Assembly: GCA_048013815.1 (NCBI GenBank)
Contig: CM106585.1
Coordinates: forward strand, 20,274,001 to 20,338,000
Length of the DNA stretch: 64,000 nucleotides
Direction: 5' to 3'
From: Setoptus koraiensis
Taxonomy: Eukaryota; Arthropoda
Shown: positions 10,432 to 22,805 of the stretch, piece by piece
How positions within the stretch are numbered: the first letter of the stretch is position 1
Layout: each line of letters starts with the position of its first letter
Notes under the pieces: generated by a model
What the model was told of the DNA's origin: nothing
Seen by the model: only the letters and a program-made list of their open reading frames with translations
Database searches by the model: none
Program-made: the position numbers and the translations under genes

Positions 10432-11560
10432 GAGGATTTTTGTAAAGTTCTTGTAGGTTAAGGTGGTCTGAGCGTACAGTGTGTCTCAATCAATATAGTG
10501 TAGGCAATTTGTTTTTGGAATTAGGTGCCACTTGATTGTGGCTGATTGGCTTGAGGTGTCCGATAGAGGAGAGTTGATCATTCGGCAGTCAATTTGGTAT
10601 GGTTGAGTGCAATGCGTGCCGCTTATGTCAGTCTAGTTTGGTAATACTGGCAGAACTGTTAGAAAAAGGTGCTTGTAAATGCTAGACGTTTTTAGTTGCA
10701 TTAAATTATTTGAGCTATTCTACATGGCCTAGAAAAGATGGTGAATGGTAACAATAGTGTGCTGTATTGTTGTTGTTATTCTCGTGCGACAAAAGTGCGA
10801 TATTGGACAACCTGTATGGTTGTTTAAGAATATACAATTTTTTTTTGTTTTGTTTTGAATATAATAGATTGTTAATTTGGCTCAGCTGGCACGACAGTTG
10901 TCAATATGTTGTCGTTGATATTATTGATGAAATAGTATTGTGACAGTGGCAATAGCAGCGGGTAACAATAGTTTTGGTTGTTTGAAGTTGAAGCTTTATA
11001 TATCTATGTAGATATAAATGAGATATAAGATGTATGTTACGTAGGAAATAAGAAATTTAATAAAAATAATAGGGCTCCGAATAGTATTGTCTAATATACG
11101 GCAATAGACAGCAAGAGGGTGTTTGATATTGAAGCTACTTAATATCCGATAATGTATCGCCTGGATGTGTGTGTTGTATTGGCGGGATTTTCCCTCAGTG
11201 CGCGCTAGATAGTTTCAGTGGATTTTGTGTTTAATTTATCTAGTCTAGTAGTGATAAGCTGAACAGTGTGTATGTCGTTGAATTGAAGTATTGTATTAAT
11301 ATGATAATCAATAAATTAAGACGATACAACTGCTCTCATTGGTATATAAATATAGTTTAATAATATGATAATGGTAATAATATCTCTATAGGTAGTTACA
11401 ATATATATGTGATCATATTTGTGCTGCACGCTGTGTGTGTCTATCGGAAAATAGTGGCGTTTGTATGGTAAATAGAGATGGTAACGTAGAGAAAAGTTCG
11501 AACACACAACGACGCTTGATGAGGATAGGTCGGCAACTGAAGGCGACTGACGAGTTCAAA
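10432..11560. other. Non-coding AT-rich DNA upstream of PPM1D
   Basis: This is the presumed PPM1D promoter and 5' UTR, followed by AT-rich DNA. I see no coding region here and no clear core promoter. Confidence 0.4.
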
Positions 11561-11562
11561 TT

Positions 11563-11660
11563 CTTCGTTCGTTCGTTCGTTCGTTCGTTCGTTCGTTCGT
11601 TCGTTCGTTCGTTCGTTCGTTCGTTCGTTCGTTCGTTCGTTCGTTCGATCGTTCGTTTCG
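11563..11660. repeat. Tetranucleotide microsatellite (TTCG)n
   Basis: This is about 24 near-perfect copies of TTCG, with one interruption close to the right end (GATC). Because four is not a multiple of three, all frames stay open and encode F-V-R-S or T-N-E-R repeats on the two strands. Those apparent ORFs are products of the repeat and are not genes. Confidence 0.97.
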
Positions 11661-13718
11661 CAGAATCCACACAGGCAGACACACTCACACACAACATGCA
11701 TCTGAATCTCTCAGCGCTCGTCGAGTCGGTTCGGCTCTCTCATTCGACTCTGGTCGTCAGCATAGGCGCACACACAGACGAAACGAAAATATCTATACTT
11801 TGAGCTTCCCTCTCTCTATGCGTTTTTGCAAGCGTCCAATTGCAAGCACAACCGCCTGTGTTCGATTTATGTGTGTGCTGTGTGTATGCGTATCTGGTGT
11901 ACCACATCTATACCAGCAGCGCTAATACCAAGCAGCAGCAACAACAGCAACGACGACGACGACGAACCTTACAAGCCGCTTACCATAGTGCGGTGCATGC
12001 ACACACACACACATTCGCATTGTCGACATTGCAATTGTTGGCAAACTAGACACTCAAACTCGACTGGCAACTCCAGCCTTAAAAGCATTGCCAATCGCCT
12101 GTGTGCAATGTAATGTATTTTCTCTAGCAGAACCGAGTGTGCAATTTACTATACACTCAACACACAATATACATGCCAGTCAGGCTGCCTGCCAGCAAAA
12201 AGTCGTTAGTCTACCCTGTACGATTCCAACGCACGACGTCTGGCGCTGCCTGCCTGTCTGTTGTTAGCACACACTGCGTTGCTGTGGCTGTTTCGTCGAA
12301 TGGAAACAGAATTCGACAATCGCCTGTTTCAATTGTGCGCTCAATGAGTGTGTGTGTGACTCACACAAACAAGCGACGCTGTCTGAGTGCGCTCGAATGT
12401 GTGTATGCACTAGACACACACAGTACGAAATGCGAAATGCGCTCATGTAGCGTCGCTGCTCCCGCCTGCTCATCTTTCGTATCGCCTAGTTTACCAATGG
12501 CAGCCAAATGAATTGTGTGTGTGTGTGTGTGTGCGTATATCTGCTTTTCCATCAACCGACGTCGTCGTCGTCGTTCTATCCGAAAATATACGACACACAC
12601 ACACACACACATGATCGCACTGGAAACACACACACTCGCTCACAGTCTGTGAGCCACAGAGTTGGAAACAGGCAAACTTTATTACAAGGGCAACGCACAC
12701 ACAATGCCTGACTACTATTCGGTGCCATGGTTTACAACTACGGCAAACTCAATGCAAGCACACTCAATGATTGCTATGGCAAACTTTTATTCGCTCTCTG
12801 CCTGGCCTGCCGTGAGTGGTGCGGTCGGCGTATGTTTGCCATGTCGTCGTCAGCGCCTGGCAGCCAGCAAGAAACTGGCGCCAGTAATCCAGATCGCTCT
12901 GTCCATGGTATCGCGTATTATTATAAGGCGACTGTGGCATTTTCCACCCACGGCCCACCAGTGCCTTTCGTGCACTGTTTGTTGCTCGCGAAAGCCTCCG
13001 CGAGCAGCGCTCCCTAGTGGAGATGGCTCAGTTTCATCAACATGCCATTATTAGGTAAGCGTCATCGTGTCTACATCGCCTGCCTATATGTGCTATTACA
13101 TGTAGTGCCACCATCTAACTATTATTATTATTGCCGTCATTACTACCGGCGTTGCACTAACACTCTAGTTCATTTGCTAGTCCTGCAGTTGTTGTTGTTG
13201 TTGTCGTTGTTGTTGCTACTAATATTGGCAATGTTGAGCAGGCAAAAAATAAAAACAACAACAACGTCGAGCTAGACTGCCTGGCCAAAACTGCTGATTT
13301 TCGCTGCTGGCATACTGCATGCTGCAATTAATACCTTACTGCCACCACCATCACCACCAATCCCAACCAAAAAGTAACCTTTGTATACTCTTTCGTTATT
13401 AATAATAATAATGACCATAAAGATATAATAATAATAATAATTTTCGTATGACATGACCAAATTTGCGCGCCGCCACCACATTACGTAACCTAATCCATCC
13501 ATCTGCTACATGAGGTAGGCATTGTTTTTCCCTCTCAGCGATAGCCTCAGCTGGCACAACAACAACAACGACAATACTACAGCCTGACAGTGATCCAAGA
13601 GCCTCTGACAACAAGCTATACATCGCCGAAACGACTGCCGGTTGCTAGTTGCTGTGTAGCCAACGAGATGTGCGTGAATGGATCAGAATGATACTTCAAT
13701 GATAATAATCATGTGCAC
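11661..13718. repeat. Microsatellite-rich, gene-free DNA
   Basis: Simple repeats dominate this stretch. There are CAG/ACG trinucleotides at about 11929-11970, (CA)n at about 11997-12012, (GT)n at 12514-12533, (ACG)-type repeats at about 12560-12575, (CA)n at about 12592-12610, GTT repeats at about 13190-13215 and (AAT)n at about 13400-13440. The open frames crossing them have repeat-derived composition (H-T, C-V, Y strings) and no recognisable domain. Confidence 0.75.
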
Positions 13719-15240
13719 CTAGAGATATCTGGGTCCCGTTTGAGAGGTACACCCAAGATTGCGCCAAAACAGTTCCCACATCCGTTGAAAAAGTACATGG
13801 AACCTCTTTTTGTTGTCTCTCAACAGGTTTTGTCGAACAATCTGTCCAGCTCCATTATCACACTTCGAGCAGACCGATTTTATCTTTGAGCAAACAAACA
13901 CAAACCAATGCCCTGATACTTGGCTCTGACCGTTGAGGGATTACAAGTAAATACCTAGACGCTTACAGCGATATCTGGCCGCTTTTCATGCCGTAGGCAT
14001 TGGGCTGGTGTGTCTCACGTACTCATCACAATTATGTGATACCGTGACGACGAGGTAAACACGGATAGCACCCGAATAGTTGCCAGATTTTCTATTAATC
14101 CTCTCCTGGGAAGTTGCGCGATGAGATTTGCCGTTCTACGCAACCAGGTAGCTTGCACGTCATATGACCCATGTTTCACCAAACAGGAGGGATGCTAGTC
14201 AGCTATTTTTGCGGTCTCTTCTAGCGATGTTAATTACGCTTTAAAACAGTTGGTAGTAGATGCCTCACGATACTCTTGTGGTTGAGCTTCAATGAGCTGT
14301 TGCAATCTAATTGTGGTACGTGGTCTTGTCGAATTAAACGTGTAACTGGGACGTGCAAAGGCACTTGTTATTTTGGTTGCAGCTAAAAATGATGTAACAT
14401 CGAGTCGGTCCTGAGGGTGGCCAGTAAGATTATGGAACCCGACATCGGTGCAGAGTGACATGTGTTGTGCTTGTAGAGACAGCTCGGAGACGCGAAGAGG
14501 CAAGATTTTCGCCGAGAGCATTAACGCCATCTAGTTGACGATGCTTCTGCTGTTGATCGGCCGAACTCGAAAGAACAGAGATCCAATGGAAACCTAGCGC
14601 GGATTTCAAACTCCGAATTCAAACTTTTTAGTTCGAACTTTGTAGTTTACAGTTCGCAATTCGAAATTATAACTTCGGACTCGCAATAGTGATCTGAAGT
14701 GAGGAGCGCGTCCCCTGTCCATCTCGGATTGGGAGGCCTTCCCTCATGCCCATCCATTTCAGATGGCTCTCTCAATGCTCCTCAATTCAGTCAGCATTGT
14801 AAAAAAACGAATAGACCGTTCCCAGTTCGAAAACAGGGAGAGTCGGAGGGCAGGCGGCAGTAAGACTGCCCGCGTCCGACATTGATGCGGGAAGGGTGGG
14901 AGCGCCTCGCGAAGAGGACGCCTTCCCGCCTCTCTTGATCCTTGCCGCGAAATTCGGAGTTAGAAAAGAAATTATTTTCGCTGATTCGAAATCAAGGTGG
15001 AACTTTCTCTGTCGCACCTCGGCACCGTCAAGATTTGAATTTGTTGGGAAACCTTCATTATGTGATCGCATAATCTGGCTGTAGGCGATATTCAGCCAGC
15101 GACCCCAACCAAGACACGAAAAGTCAGCCAACATCGGTAACTGAGAACGCGAAGAGTCCCTGGTTAAGACTTATTCTAGCCTAATCGGTCATTTTGTCCT
15201 CCATGCACCGGCAACAATCGGCATTCTTCGGTGTTGAAGT
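13719..15240. other. Unassigned region with different texture, possibly old repeat DNA
   Basis: This 1.5-kb stretch lacks the microsatellites to its left. It holds two minus-strand open frames, 14234-14530 (98 codons, ATG start) and 14787-15134. Neither resembles a protein I know. The part at 14800-14940 is markedly GC-richer than its surroundings, and 14590-14690 carries several variants of TTCGAA/AATTC words. A decayed multicopy repeat is possible, but I found no terminal repeats or transposase motif, so no family is named. Confidence 0.3.
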
Positions 15241-15266
15241 TTACAGGAGAGACAAAACTCGCGTGT

Positions 15267-15285
15267 AGCACAGCTCAGCTGTGCT
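15267..15285. repeat. 19-bp perfect inverted repeat next to an ATG
   Basis: AGCACAGCT-C-AGCTGTGCT has nine-base arms around one central base. It ends exactly at the upstream in-frame ATG (15286) of THUMPD3. It could form a small hairpin in the leader or may be chance. Confidence 0.6.
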
Positions 15286-15429
15286 ATGGTTATGAAAATC
15301 CCTTTTTGCAAGATCATTTTGCACTTCGACCACGATCATTTTCTAGTTGATTACAACTCTCATAATGCCAATATCAGCAAACATTTAAAACAATACTATT
15401 CTAAAAGTACCTCAACTATTGTGCTCGAC

Positions 15430-16701
15430 ATGAGTGGCACTCAGGATGCGATGAAAACGGATGAACAAGCCACTTATGAGGCCACTGTCATTACTGGGCT
15501 GGAGTTCATAGCTGTTAGTGAGAGCAAATTGAAGCTGGATGCCGATGCTCGCGAATCTCAAGGTAGAATTGTATTTGAATCAAATAGACAAGTCAAAGAA
15601 ATAGTGCAATTGAGGAGTATTAATAATTTATATGTTATTGTCTATGACACAATTTTCGACCAAAATGCTCTTGACGCCATCGACAGCGAAAAAAGTTTGA
15701 CAACGTATTTCAAAGAGATAGTTCCTAAATGCGACTGGACGACCGGATTGAAGAAATGGCTTCAAGTGAGCGACCATCCTTGCACTTTAGACGATATCAT
15801 TGACCCCGATAAAACAAAATCATCCGTAAAGCCGAAATTCAGAGTATCATGTTATCGTTCGGGGGAGAATCATTCATTCACCTCACCCCAAGCAGCATGC
15901 TCATTAGGTGGTGTGATAAATGACACTTTCCACTGGCCAGTAACAATGAGAGAATTTGATATTCAAGTCGTCCTTTTCATCAATAAGTTACACTTATACA
16001 TTGGCATAACGTTAACACCCGAATCCTTATGCTGTAGGAACATAATCGCATCAGGTATTACTACACTCAGGTCACCCACTTGTTACGCCATGTTGAAGAT
16101 GGGTGAAATACAATGTGGGGACATTGTAGTTGATCCTATGGCCGGCACCGGTGCTATACCTGTGGAATGTTGTGCAGTCTGGGGCAAAGAGCCGGACTGG
16201 TTCACTCACGTTCTGGTAGGAGAATTGAATGAGCAATCCTTAGATAAAAGTAAAACCAATATGTCCAGTTTTCCTACACATCCTAAAGATCTCATCAATC
16301 TGGATGCAACAAAACTACCCTTCTTAGATGGCTCCATAGACTTATTTGTTAGTGATATACCATTTGGGCGGAGACACGGATCTAAGAAAATCAACAAGAC
16401 CCTATATCCATCTGTGCTACTTGAGATGGCAAGATGCGCTAGAGTCAAGACTGGTAGAGCGGTTTTATTGACTCAGGATAAAAAAAGCTTCCACCTGGCT
16501 CAGAGTGTTTCAAAGAAACATTGGAGATTGAGATCAACTCAGTTTGTGAAGATAGGCAATCTCAACTGTCATATATTCTATTTGCGAAGGAACAATAGTG
16601 TATTTTCTGCCGATGTAACTACAGAAGAGATCGACACCTTAGGGGATGTTCCAGATTTAATTAGTGACAATCTAGAAGCTAGTTTGAATCTAGACACTTG
16701 A
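15430..16701 (+). CDS. THUMPD3: THUMPD3-type tRNA guanosine-N2 methyltransferase
   Basis: The human enzyme, with TRMT112, makes m2G in the acceptor stem of tRNAs. Domain order matches THUMPD3: a degenerate N-terminal alpha/beta part ('EATVITGLEFIAV'), the THUMP region ('KFRVSCYRSGENHSFTS', 'YIGITLTPESLCCRNI') and a Rossmann methyltransferase. The SAM-binding loop is 'VDPMAGTGAIPVECC' (near residue 235). The catalytic motif is S-D-I-P-F-G (near 308), where human has TDLPFG. 'GRAVLLTQDKKSF' also matches human. I prefer the ATG at 15430 (MSGTQDAMKTDEQ), giving 423 aa, because the conserved domain starts just after it. An in-frame ATG at 15286 would add 48 unrelated residues. An AATAAA lies about 38 bp past the stop, at 16739. 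No intron is present. Confidence 0.93.
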   Translation: MSGTQDAMKTDEQATYEATVITGLEFIAVSESKLKLDADARESQGRIVFESNRQVKEIVQLRSINNLYVIVYDTIFDQNALDAIDSEKSLTTYFKEIVPKCDWTTGLKKWLQVSDHPCTLDDIIDPDKTKSSVKPKFRVSCYRSGENHSFTSPQAACSLGGVINDTFHWPVTMREFDIQVVLFINKLHLYIGITLTPESLCCRNIIASGITTLRSPTCYAMLKMGEIQCGDIVVDPMAGTGAIPVECCAVWGKEPDWFTHVLVGELNEQSLDKSKTNMSSFPTHPKDLINLDATKLPFLDGSIDLFVSDIPFGRRHGSKKINKTLYPSVLLEMARCARVKTGRAVLLTQDKKSFHLAQSVSKKHWRLRSTQFVKIGNLNCHIFYLRRNNSVFSADVTTEEIDTLGDVPDLISDNLEASLNLDT

Positions 16702-17871
16702 AAGAATATGTAGACACTTGTTTTTTCAATCTTTTGATAATAAAATTAAACCTCTCATGTGACGTAGGTTTTCTCTAAGACTTTTCCCATTAAACCCGAA
16801 GAACGCTAGATTCGTATGGATTGGGCAGATTATATAAGTTATGGGTTGTATTCAGTTTGGTTTTCCATCTCGGGTCTTCATGATAAGTGAATTTTTCTTT
16901 GTCCCACTGGTAACTAAACTCTACATTGTTCTAGGTAATTGGATGTAACCAACAGATCATATCTGTTCAAGTTATGAGGGATGAGAACAAACTAATGTAT
17001 AGCGATTTAGATCTCGTCTGAAGTTGCATCGGCTGATTCCAGGCCGCTCTGAAAGCTTGCCTTCGCATTGCTAGACAAGCCCGATATCTCAGTCAATATT
17101 TCGCTTGTCTGTAGCATCGAAAACATGTTTGAGGCACGCCTAAAGTATAGATTCGTCGTGCTTCGGTCAACTCGAGGCTTTCGTCAGTGAGCGCTCCGAA
17201 TAAATACTCTATCAATGATCATGGATCGAACACCAATCAAAGCATATGAGCTGAATAGATGTTTCTATGTATTTGTAATGGCTTACATCAGCTACGTTGG
17301 TGTCCATAGATGCAAATTACATTATTCAACACCAAGCGATTCGAAACGAAGATAACGGTAGTTCCTTGATGCACCCAGCATTACTCATAATCGATTGCGA
17401 GTGCGTAACTGAACTATACAAGTGTGTGTGTGTGTGTGTGTGTGTGCAGCAGCAGCTTTTGTAGTGGAACGCTGTTCGTTATGCAGTCACAGAGAAACTG
17501 TATGACGAACACACACACAAGCACACATGATATGCTATAGTAACGCTGCTTGTGGGAAGAACTTTATTATATAATAAAATACATATGTATTAATAATACA
17601 CACTCACTTCTGTCTCTTGTACGCAGCGCACCCTAGTGGAGACGTCTGATTTCTGGTAGCAACAATGAGCATTGGGCTAGATGTGAGTGAGTGATTGTGT
17701 GTTGGTCTGTTTGTATGTCAGCGTCATTGTGTTGGATTTTCTTGCTGCTTTATTATTGTTACTATTATTATTATTACTATTGATAACAATAATTATCATT
17801 GCAGACACAGTAATGATAATAATTATTATTCATTTCATAAAACTCTCTGACGTAACCACATAAAATTGACT
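16702..17871. other. Intergenic between THUMPD3 and ZSWIM8
   Basis: This holds the THUMPD3 3' end (AATAAA at 16739-16744) and the presumed ZSWIM8 promoter and 5' UTR. A (TG)n microsatellite lies at 17422-17446, and AT-rich TTA/AAT runs lie at about 17760-17830. No other gene is recognised. Confidence 0.5.
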
Positions 17872-20800
17872 ATGTTCATGGAGCCCGATGTTGAGCCAGG
17901 GGAACCATTTTGGGATAGGAATTCATTTGACGATAGCGATCGTTTCGAGGAATCAATTTGCACTTGGAGTGATCAGGAAAGTATATGCAATAATTGGAGA
18001 GGATGGAAGAACAATGTCAACACCGACAATAGTAATAATAACAACAACAGCACTAGTAATAACAAAAATAAGCTATGTAATCTACGTGGCAAAATTGACT
18101 CATTAGTTGAGCTTGCGGCACACAGAATTGCCTGTACTATTCCGTTTGGTGTTGTGGAAAAATTTGATCCACCAGTGCCAATAGATTTACAAATTAGAAT
18201 TGCTTATTGGAGTTTCCCCGAAGATGAAGAGGACATTAGATTGTATGCGTGCTTGGCCAACGGAAATGCAGAAGAATATCAGAGGGCCGAGATTCTCATC
18301 AAACAAAAATGTGTCCGAGAAATGTTGCAAATTGGATTTCATCTTAGTGCTGCTGTCTCGCCAACGGCTACTAATTCTGACACACACAAGGTGGCAATCA
18401 CTTTTGACAGACAAAGAATTATCTCATGCAGTTGCACTTGCGATTCTCAGGTGATATGGTGTCACCATATAGTCGCAGTATGTTTAAATAGAATTCATAA
18501 TCCACAGCAAGCACTCATGAGAGCCCCTGTCTCTGAGTCACTTCTCAGGCTTAATAGAGATCAACTACAAAAATTTGCTCAATATTTAATCAATGAATTT
18601 CCACAGCTTATTTTACCAACCGCTCAAAATTTATTAGACGATCTATTGACATGTGAAGAATCGCTCATGAACATCACTCCGGGCGCTCCCGATCCTACAG
18701 CTGGGGCAACCGCTAGTGAAACGACTAGTTGGTGTTTGGATAAGAGCCAAATACACATTGATATTAGGAAAATTTTAACAAAACAGCGCACAAATCAGTC
18801 TACTGTATATAGCGATGTCAATCATCTTAATTCAACCGCTCCTCCAGCGGCCTCAGAATACTCTCAACTATTAAGACCATTACGAGGAAGAGAACCAGAG
18901 GGACTATACAATTTTCTCTCTATAGTTCGTGAAATGTTACGGAAACGCGATCACAACTCTATCCCATTGTTAGAGATCATAACCGAGGAACTATTGGCTT
19001 GCGAGCAAATAATAGTGTGGTGGTATGAGACCAAAGTTTCACTGCACTCTGGTTTGACAAATCCCAGTCTGAAGAGCACTTATTCTTGCACGAATCAACA
19101 TGCTTGTAGTAGTTTATGCGATGAGGTAGTTATGCTCTGGAGGCTGGCTGCCCTAGATCCAGATCTCTCACCAGATGATAAACTAGTTCTTCAGAAAAAA
19201 TTATCAGATTGGCATCTTAAGATATTGGAGCGTCAAAACAATTCTATAGATAGTTCGAGGGGAGTAGAGAGACCACACAAGAAAATCCCTGAATTTTTTT
19301 CAGGTTTCAAACCAGGCCTAGAAGCCTGCTTAGTTGACTGGACCAACTGGCAAGATGATTTATCTTTTGACGCTCAAACAAATCGGCGACCCACCAAGCA
19401 GGAAGTTCATGCCAGCGAAAGCAGTCATAAGTCTCCCTCTAAAGCTACTAAGAAGAAAGCCAAATCCATCAAAGAGTCCTGCAATGAAGAACCTCAACCG
19501 AGCACTTCCACGCCTGGTGAAAAAGCAGATGATTTTAGTATTTATTATTATGCGTCGAAATCAGATAATCTCATCAAAAATGTTGGAAAATCCACCTCTG
19601 AAGCAAAATCGGATGATCCAAAAGATGCAATTCGTCTCAACATGAAGAAAATTAAGGATCCTCTGGAAAATTTGTTTTCGAAGGCGGAGGGTTTGTACGC
19701 GCATGGCTTCACAAGAGAGGCTAGCTCACTCTCTGTGAAACTGGCCCAGGCAATTCTCAACCAAAATAAAGATAACGATGAGAAAACCACTCTTCCCAAC
19801 CTGAATTTAGACACTTATTTGCTGAAAAGCAACAAACGATCAAAGAAGAGTTACATAATGAATCAATTGAGCCTGAAGGCTTCCGACACACTGAACAAGG
19901 TGGCATTCTTATGTGCTGTCTTAAGTGAGAACCCCGAACATCATAATCTCGCTTTTAGAATTGGGTTTTATGGACTTGAGTTAGACAGAGGACCAGCATA
20001 TACCAAGGCCCTTGAAGTCAAGCTTATAAATCAAGAGCAAGATTTGGTTTGCTTGCTGAAGAAAATTCCTTTGACATCCAAGGAATTGGACATTCTGCGA
20101 GAAAAATCTGAAGAATTGTGCCAAGGAACTTACAAATCTAAATGTGACGCTCTAAAACCACTAATGCTTGCTGGTTACATATTCGACGCGTTTGTGCTTT
20201 CACCATCTAGCCAAAATCGAGATAACTACAACTCAAGCCAACAGCAACCACAGCGAACTGCAACTGAGTCTTCGAATCGCGAGTATGCCAGTTACAGACA
20301 GCATCCACCTTTGCGCCAAGCTTCAATATCTTCCATGTCATCTATAGGGGAATTTTCATATTGTTCCTCCATCAACCCTAAAGCTGGGAGTCCTCTGCTG
20401 GTTTGCGACAAGCTTCCTTCTGACAAAATATTAGGCTTCGAAGCTGCTGTGGCTGCTATCGGATATAAAATGAATATATCTGAAGCCGAGCACCCTCTTC
20501 TATGCGAGGGTACTAGGCGTTTGAGAGGCGAGCTGGCTCTGCTTCTTCTCGTTCACTATAAAGACGATAAAACTAAACTTGACCTCATCATGGATAAATT
20601 ACTTGACAAAGATGAACCTGTCGATGACGTGGCTTCAAATTTTGAGAATTTGAAAGTTAATGTCAAGAATGAATCGGCACCATCAGCAGAGCCTGAACCA
20701 GAAACATCGTTAAATGAACAATCGGCAGCGGATGGTAGCACAGCATCTTCGAATAGCTACAACTCAACCACAAGTAGGAGGGGACGACGAAAATTAAATG

Positions 20801-22805
20801 CTGCAAACGCACCCAATCAACCCTCGGAGGCCTCCGCTCACTTCATGTTTGAATTGGCAAAAACAGTCTTCGTGAAAGCCGGTGGTAATAATGCTTCAGC
20901 AGACATATTTCACCCCAACATTATAGGAATACCAAGCTTACGCTGCGTACATCGCAGCTTACATATGAGCTCCTTGAAAATCGCACTTTATGCTTTAGGT
21001 CTACACAATCGAACATCCACCAATTGGATGTCAAGAACGTACTCATCGCATGTAACTTGGATCATAGCTCAAGCTCTTGACATAGGTCTAGAAGCAATCA
21101 AGTTCCTGCGTGAAACATGGCAAGGTTATCTTACACCAATTGAGGCAGCAGACTTGGGCGATCGAGCTGGATTGCAAAGAGATAGTGAGGTTCAGCGTAT
21201 CGCCGCCGAGCTAGCTTTGTCCTATCTAGATTATTCACATGCTCTCACCTTGATTGAAATCAAAAAGGCGTTGGTTCGATGCCAAGAACAGAGCCCTGAG
21301 ATGCTGGAAAAAGCATGTATGGCCATAGAGAACTCAAAAAAGGTTGGCGAAGTTTCCTCAGATATCTTATTCGAGGTTTCTCGTAGGTGGTACTCGATGT
21401 ATGAAGAAACATCAGCTGCTCTAAGCAGCAACAAGATACCACAGATACATCATGCGGTTACATCATCTGATTCATTTAACGAATCTCAAACTAGAAATGA
21501 TAACAGGGCATATGCTAAATGGAATCAACAACATAGCGATGGAAATAATGGACAGTCATCGAGCTCTCACTCATGCAATCCTAATCACCAGATCGCTCAC
21601 CATCATGGATCTCACCCTCCTATAGAGAATGGTCAAGAATGTGTCGTTTACATAGATAGACTTAGGCCTATGCTATGCCCCAACGGATTACACAATGCTA
21701 ACACTGTTGAAGCCAGAGCGCCGCTCATCAATGCACCACAGACTATCCGATATTGTCCCTCAACGGTACCTCAGCAACCATTTCACTACTACCCAACTGT
21801 TTACAACTTAGACCCAAAAATGATGCCTGTTAATCACAATTACTACCAAAACCAGCTGATGGACCACCACTCTGCTCAATCAAATTCGCACCCTTATAAC
21901 ACACAGCATTACTTTCCCCATATATTGAGGCCACAACAGCAGACTATACATTACAGAATGGCTTTAATGCAGCCTAATTCATACTTCTATAACACACCGG
22001 GCATGACACCACCTAATCCTAATTATGGCTATTATCCACAGTATAACAGTAATATCCAGCATCCGCATTGTACCTTCACAACCAGACCCCCGGCTCAGAG
22101 TCACCATTACCATCGGCAATCAGTTCCACCATTACAACTAAACGAAAAGCAATTGGGTTACCTGCAATCGTCATTTCGTGTAGGAATCAAAGCTATGGAG
22201 CTGATTAATTCTGGTCAAGAGTCAAGAAATAAATATCAGACCAATGAAAAGTATAAGGAAGATGTCAAATGGCTTCTAGGTGTATCCAAACTTCTCGGTG
22301 AGTTTAATTTATATTTATACCTCATTGAACTCGTATACTCGTATATTTGAGTCTATCCTCTTGATTCTAACTTTGATCCTCTCTATATACAATTATCACA
22401 ACCATTTTCATAGGATCGTCATACATGAAAGAATTTATATCTTGTGCGATCAAGAATATTACCAACCCCCTCGTATTGGCTGACATTGTGGAGTGCATTA
22501 ATGGATCTGAATGTAATCTTAATGACAATCTGAAATCAGCGATGATGGGACTGATACAAAGTTGTCAGCAAGCTTTCACACCTTACGTTCAATACAAAAT
22601 CAAGCACTTTCAGTTGACGAAATCCTCCACCGATAGTGAAAGCGTACTAAAAAGAGCGAGACCTATATTTGAGATGACTGTTGATGGTATGGCTCGTTAC
22701 AATGAGTTGAAAAAACAAATAGAGCGTCCTAGGAAAAACTTTAAGCAAACTGGAAAGCAGAAACAGAATACAAATTGCGTGTTCCCTCACAGGATTGAGG
22801 CATAG
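17872..22805 (+). CDS. ZSWIM8: ZSWIM8, substrate receptor of a cullin E3 ligase, two exons
   Basis: ZSWIM8 (Dora in fly, EBAX-1 in worm) is the receptor of a cullin-RING ligase that degrades Argonaute during target-directed microRNA decay. Exons 17872-22297 and 22414-22805 flank a 116-bp GT-AG intron (phase 1) and give 1605 aa. The N-terminus has the family block 'EDIRLYACLANGNAEEYQR' and the BC/cullin-box region. The SWIM finger is CSCTC...WCHHIVAVC at about residues 186-205. Next come 'RAPVSESLLRLNRDQLQKFA', 'LLRPLRGREPEGLYNFLSI' and 'CASMCDE'-like 'CSSLCDEVVMLWRLAALD'. Later blocks are 'PNQPSEASAHFMFELAKTVF' and 'LSRTYSSHV'-like 'MSRTYSSHVTWI'. The His/Tyr/Pro-rich segment (about 1200-1430) is disordered. 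Exon 2 restores the conserved end that follows KWLLG. Start ATG 17872 (MFMEPD) is close to the human MELMFAEWEDG start. Confidence 0.96.

Noticed and set aside
11413-11803. Proteins with T-N-E-R or F-V-R-S repeats
   Set aside because: Pure products of the (TTCG)n microsatellite; no domain or start context.
11826-13502. Many 60-130-codon frames on both strands
   Set aside because: Composition follows CA, CAG and AAT repeats; none has conserved motifs.
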